A stretch of DNA of 9,140 bases. It comes from JAXGPP01 sp964436865. GTDB lineage: Bacteria > Planctomycetota > Planctomycetia > Pirellulales > Thermoguttaceae. Made by a program: the position numbers and the translations under genes. Under the pieces are notes generated by a model. It ran no database searches. It had not been told where the DNA came from and was given only the letters and a program-made list of their open reading frames with translations. Where the stretch lies: the NCBI GenBank assembly GCA_964436865.1, contig CAYTFK010000288.1, positions 1-9,140 on the forward strand, in the 5' to 3' direction. Of this stretch, positions 6,857-9,140 are shown in pieces. The stretch's first letter is position 1; the number at the start of each line of letters is the position of its first letter.

Positions 6857-9140
6857 CTACTGCTTCTGTTCCAACAGGTACAAGAACACCTCGGCGGCGT
6901 GCCAGGTGTGCGGGGCGGCGAGACGCTCGGCCGTGTATTGCTCGGAGACGATTCGCATCCCATCGTATTTCGCCTGGCTGGCCCGCTGTTCCCAGGTCAA
7001 CGGGTAGTCGCGGTTGCTGATCGGGCTTCGCTTCGCGCTGTGGAAGTGGTCGCAGGCCCAGCCGAGGTACGGGTACGCGCTGCGGTCGTCGGCATCCCGC
7101 CCAGGTACATAGCGGTCATTGTATGCCCACCAAACCAGGGCCGAGTAGGAATCCGGCACGTCCGGCGACACGTAAGGATCGTCGAGCCCGAGCGACGAGA
7201 GGCCGAACCCGGCCCATTTCGTCTGGTACGCTGGATGTTCGGCGAAATCGGAGCGTCCGTTGATGTACTTGCCGCCGGGGCCATCCACCTCGAATCGCGG
7301 CAACTCCGCGAGGACCTTCGCCACCAGCGGATGGTTACGGTCGGCGACGAGCGAGATCAGGTAGAGCGCCTGGCCGAGGTTGTCGGCCTCGGTCTCGCCG
7401 CCGTTATTGCGGTCGTAGGGCTCAGTCAGGCTGAGCACCCAATCACGGATCACATCCAGATTGCCCGTGGCCTTGAAACACATGGCCATTATCGCCCCGT
7501 CGCGGTACCACGGCTTCGGGTAGACGAAGTAGTTGGGTACAGGCTTGCCGTCGATCACGTTGACCAGCAGTTCCTGATGCAGCACGCGCATAACGCGCGG
7601 GTAACGGTACTCGTCAAACGCGGGCAGGCGCAGCGGTTGCCGCGTCCCCTCGATGGCTTCGCGCCGGCCGTTCTCTTCGATCCAGACGGCGTGCTCGTCT
7701 TCTATGATGGCAACCCGCCGGCCGTCATTCGTTTCGATCCAAACGCCATAGTCGGGCGGAACGACGGTTTCGCGCTTCAGGGGCCACTGGCGAACGGCCT
7801 TGCCGCTCACCGGATCAATCAAGGCCCCCGATTTGTACAGGAACTTCGTCCGCGGGCCCATGCCGAAGAGGAAGAAAGGGATGTCGGGCAGCGAGCGAGC
7901 GCCGCCGAATTCGCGCCGGAACCGGTCCAGTTCTTCGCGATACTCGGCCAGACGCCGACGCTCCCGACCAGTGCCGAGTTGCACCTTCTCACGATCACCT
8001 GGCACCGGAAACGTCCGGCTAGCATCATCGAGCACTAGAACCCAGTCGTTATGCTCGCCGCTTGTGGGCGGTGTGAAGTGTCCCGTGCCGCGAGCGGGAT
8101 ACGTCCCGGCGTCTGTCGCGGCACCCGTCCGCGGATCGAACCACCAGGCTTTCACCTGGGGGCCGGCAAGCCGGTCGATGCGGACGGTGGCTGGTTTGCC
8201 GGTAGGAAAGTAGAGCATGGCATAGCTGCCGTCGGAAGAACGGGTAGCGGCCACATAATCGAGGTCGCCGCCGGGTTGCTCGGCGACGAGCGATTGATCG
8301 GGTATCCGGCTCAAGAAGGGCCGCGACTGGATGAGCGCCTTGAGAGGGGCCATCTGCCGCGCGCCGGGGGCGTCGAGTGATTCGTACCAGGGGATGTCGG
8401 CGCCATAACGCAGCGACTCGCCCTTGCGAACCCAGCCGATATTGCTGCGGTGACCGTAGGTGAACCCGAATCCGCCGGCAAAGACGCTCCAGTAGGCCGC
8501 CTTGCGGACGTGCCAGGGCTGGATCCGCTTGTCGAGTTCCTTGGGGCGGCCGAGATCGACCGAGTACTCGTAGGCGACTTCGGCCTCGAGCGTGGGCTTG
8601 GGCGGTTCTTTGGCATAGTCGGCGGCGACGGTCTTGTAGTTCGTGAAGACGAAATGGCTCGTCGTCTGGATCATGTTGAAATCGAGCCAGTCCTCGCGGT
8701 GCAGGAGTCGAGAGGACGATTGCCCGCCGCCCCGCGGATGGTAGGTCATGAGCGTCGAGGCGTAGTCGGCCTGGCCGTCAAAGCGATCGATCCCGCCGGC
8801 GCCGTCGGCAATCCCTTCGGCGATGGCCCGGGTGGCGACCAGTCGCGGCGGATGGTCCACATCGCGGTCGCGCTGCCGGTTGGGGTCGCCGCCGAGCACC
8901 CAGACGATGTGCGTTTCATTGCGGTAGCGACTGCCGATGAAGTGGCCGTAGCGATAGGCCACCTTGGGATCTTCGATCAGCGGGTCGTCGTTCGGGACGC
9001 TATCGAACCAGGTGGGCAGTATCGCGAGATAGAGGCCGTGCGCTTTCGCCTGGGCGATGAACCAGTCGGCCATGTCCCAGTAGTCGTTGTCGGGGCCGTC
9101 GACGACTCGGGGACGGTCGAAACGCTTGTCAACGAACGCC
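6857..9140 (-). CDS. Apiosidase-like (DUF4038/GH140-type) glycosidase with extra C-terminal module, 5' end outside window
   Basis: The reading frame is open from the right edge to the TAG at 6857-6859, so the true start and any signal peptide are missing. The Met codon at 9071-9073 is internal: the 22 codons before it are in frame without a stop, and the fold's earlier strands are absent. Counting from that Met, residues 1 to about 260 match DUF4038: GLYLAILPTWFD, then WVLGGD with a conserved acid at D63, then LEAEVAYE with E165 as the likely second catalytic acid, then LDAPGARQM. Residues about 262-355 resemble the small beta domain (putative collagen-binding, PF12904) that normally ends this family. 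About 380 further residues follow. They carry FFLFGMGPRTKFLYKSG, then a helical region with PKPWYRDGA (D525) and NNGGETEADNLGQ (E560, E562, D564), which looks like a six-hairpin glycosidase fold. The known GH140 member removes apiose from rhamnogalacturonan II; the substrate here is unknown. The gene is convergent with the propeller gene. Confidence 0.9.
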   Translation of the reverse strand, partial: AFVDKRFDRPRVVDGPDNDYWDMADWFIAQAKAHGLYLAILPTWFDSVPNDDPLIEDPKVAYRYGHFIGSRYRNETHIVWVLGGDPNRQRDRDVDHPPRLVATRAIAEGIADGAGGIDRFDGQADYASTLMTYHPRGGGQSSSRLLHREDWLDFNMIQTTSHFVFTNYKTVAADYAKEPPKPTLEAEVAYEYSVDLGRPKELDKRIQPWHVRKAAYWSVFAGGFGFTYGHRSNIGWVRKGESLRYGADIPWYESLDAPGARQMAPLKALIQSRPFLSRIPDQSLVAEQPGGDLDYVAATRSSDGSYAMLYFPTGKPATVRIDRLAGPQVKAWWFDPRTGAATDAGTYPARGTGHFTPPTSGEHNDWVLVLDDASRTFPVPGDREKVQLGTGRERRRLAEYREELDRFRREFGGARSLPDIPFFLFGMGPRTKFLYKSGALIDPVSGKAVRQWPLKRETVVPPDYGVWIETNDGRRVAIIEDEHAVWIEENGRREAIEGTRQPLRLPAFDEYRYPRVMRVLHQELLVNVIDGKPVPNYFVYPKPWYRDGAIMAMCFKATGNLDVIRDWVLSLTEPYDRNNGGETEADNLGQALYLISLVADRNHPLVAKVLAELPRFEVDGPGGKYINGRSDFAEHPAYQTKWAGFGLSSLGLDDPYVSPDVPDSYSALVWWAYNDRYVPGRDADDRSAYPYLGWACDHFHSAKRSPISNRDYPLTWEQRASQAKYDGMRIVSEQYTAERLAAPHTWHAAEVFLYLLEQKQ

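Noticed and set aside
6644..8038. 464-codon plus-strand open frame opposite the glycosidase and overlapping the end of the propeller gene
   Set aside because: It overlaps two well-supported genes, has low-complexity composition rich in R, A and V, and shows no family motif.
9071..9073. ATG as the start of the glycosidase gene
   Set aside because: The frame continues open to the edge with 22 sensible codons (ending DNDYWD), and the DUF4038 domain would lack its N-terminal strands, so the real start is outside the window.
1..9140. A defence island, CRISPR array, tRNA, transposon or phage element
   Set aside because: No direct-repeat array, cloverleaf-like segment, transposase or integrase motif was seen. 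The two gaps (91 and 61 bases) are too small to hold such elements.

Overview
The window is GC-rich DNA with three long genes, little intergenic space and no RNA gene, CRISPR array or mobile element that I can recognise. The most likely source is a planctomycete of the Pirellulales type. That rests on gene content: a secreted PQQ-type propeller protein opening its mature part with NWPQFRGP, a large apiosidase-like secreted glycosidase, and weak or absent Shine-Dalgarno sequences. It is an inference from families, not a taxonomic proof.

Layout. Positions 24-5351 (+) hold one uninterrupted 1775-residue ATPase: an N-terminal DUF3686-type beta-rich region, a long coiled-coil stalk, a small beta-rich island, a helical region, an AAA+ module near residues 1235-1550, and a C-terminal coiled coil. 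Positions 5352-5442 are a 91-base gap framed by a perfect 10-base inverted repeat. Positions 5443-6795 (+) hold a 450-residue exported eight-motif PQQ-like beta-propeller protein. Positions 6796-6856 are a short convergent gap with only a weak hairpin. Positions 6857-9140 (-) hold a large glycosidase whose 5' end lies beyond the right edge. It has a DUF4038 (GH140-like) catalytic domain, a collagen-binding-like beta domain, and a C-terminal module that looks like a second, (alpha/alpha)-barrel type glycosidase domain.

How they work together. The ATPase is cytoplasmic by appearance (no signal peptide, no membrane segment), while the other two act outside the cytoplasm or probably do. I see no pathway shared by all three. 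The propeller gene may be read through from the ATPase gene, but the gap and inverted repeat leave that open. The glycosidase is transcribed convergently and is a separate unit. The most interesting parts are the architecture of the giant ATPase, including its atypical Walker B and its hairpin before sensor 1, and the glycosidase fusion with its unassigned C-terminal module.
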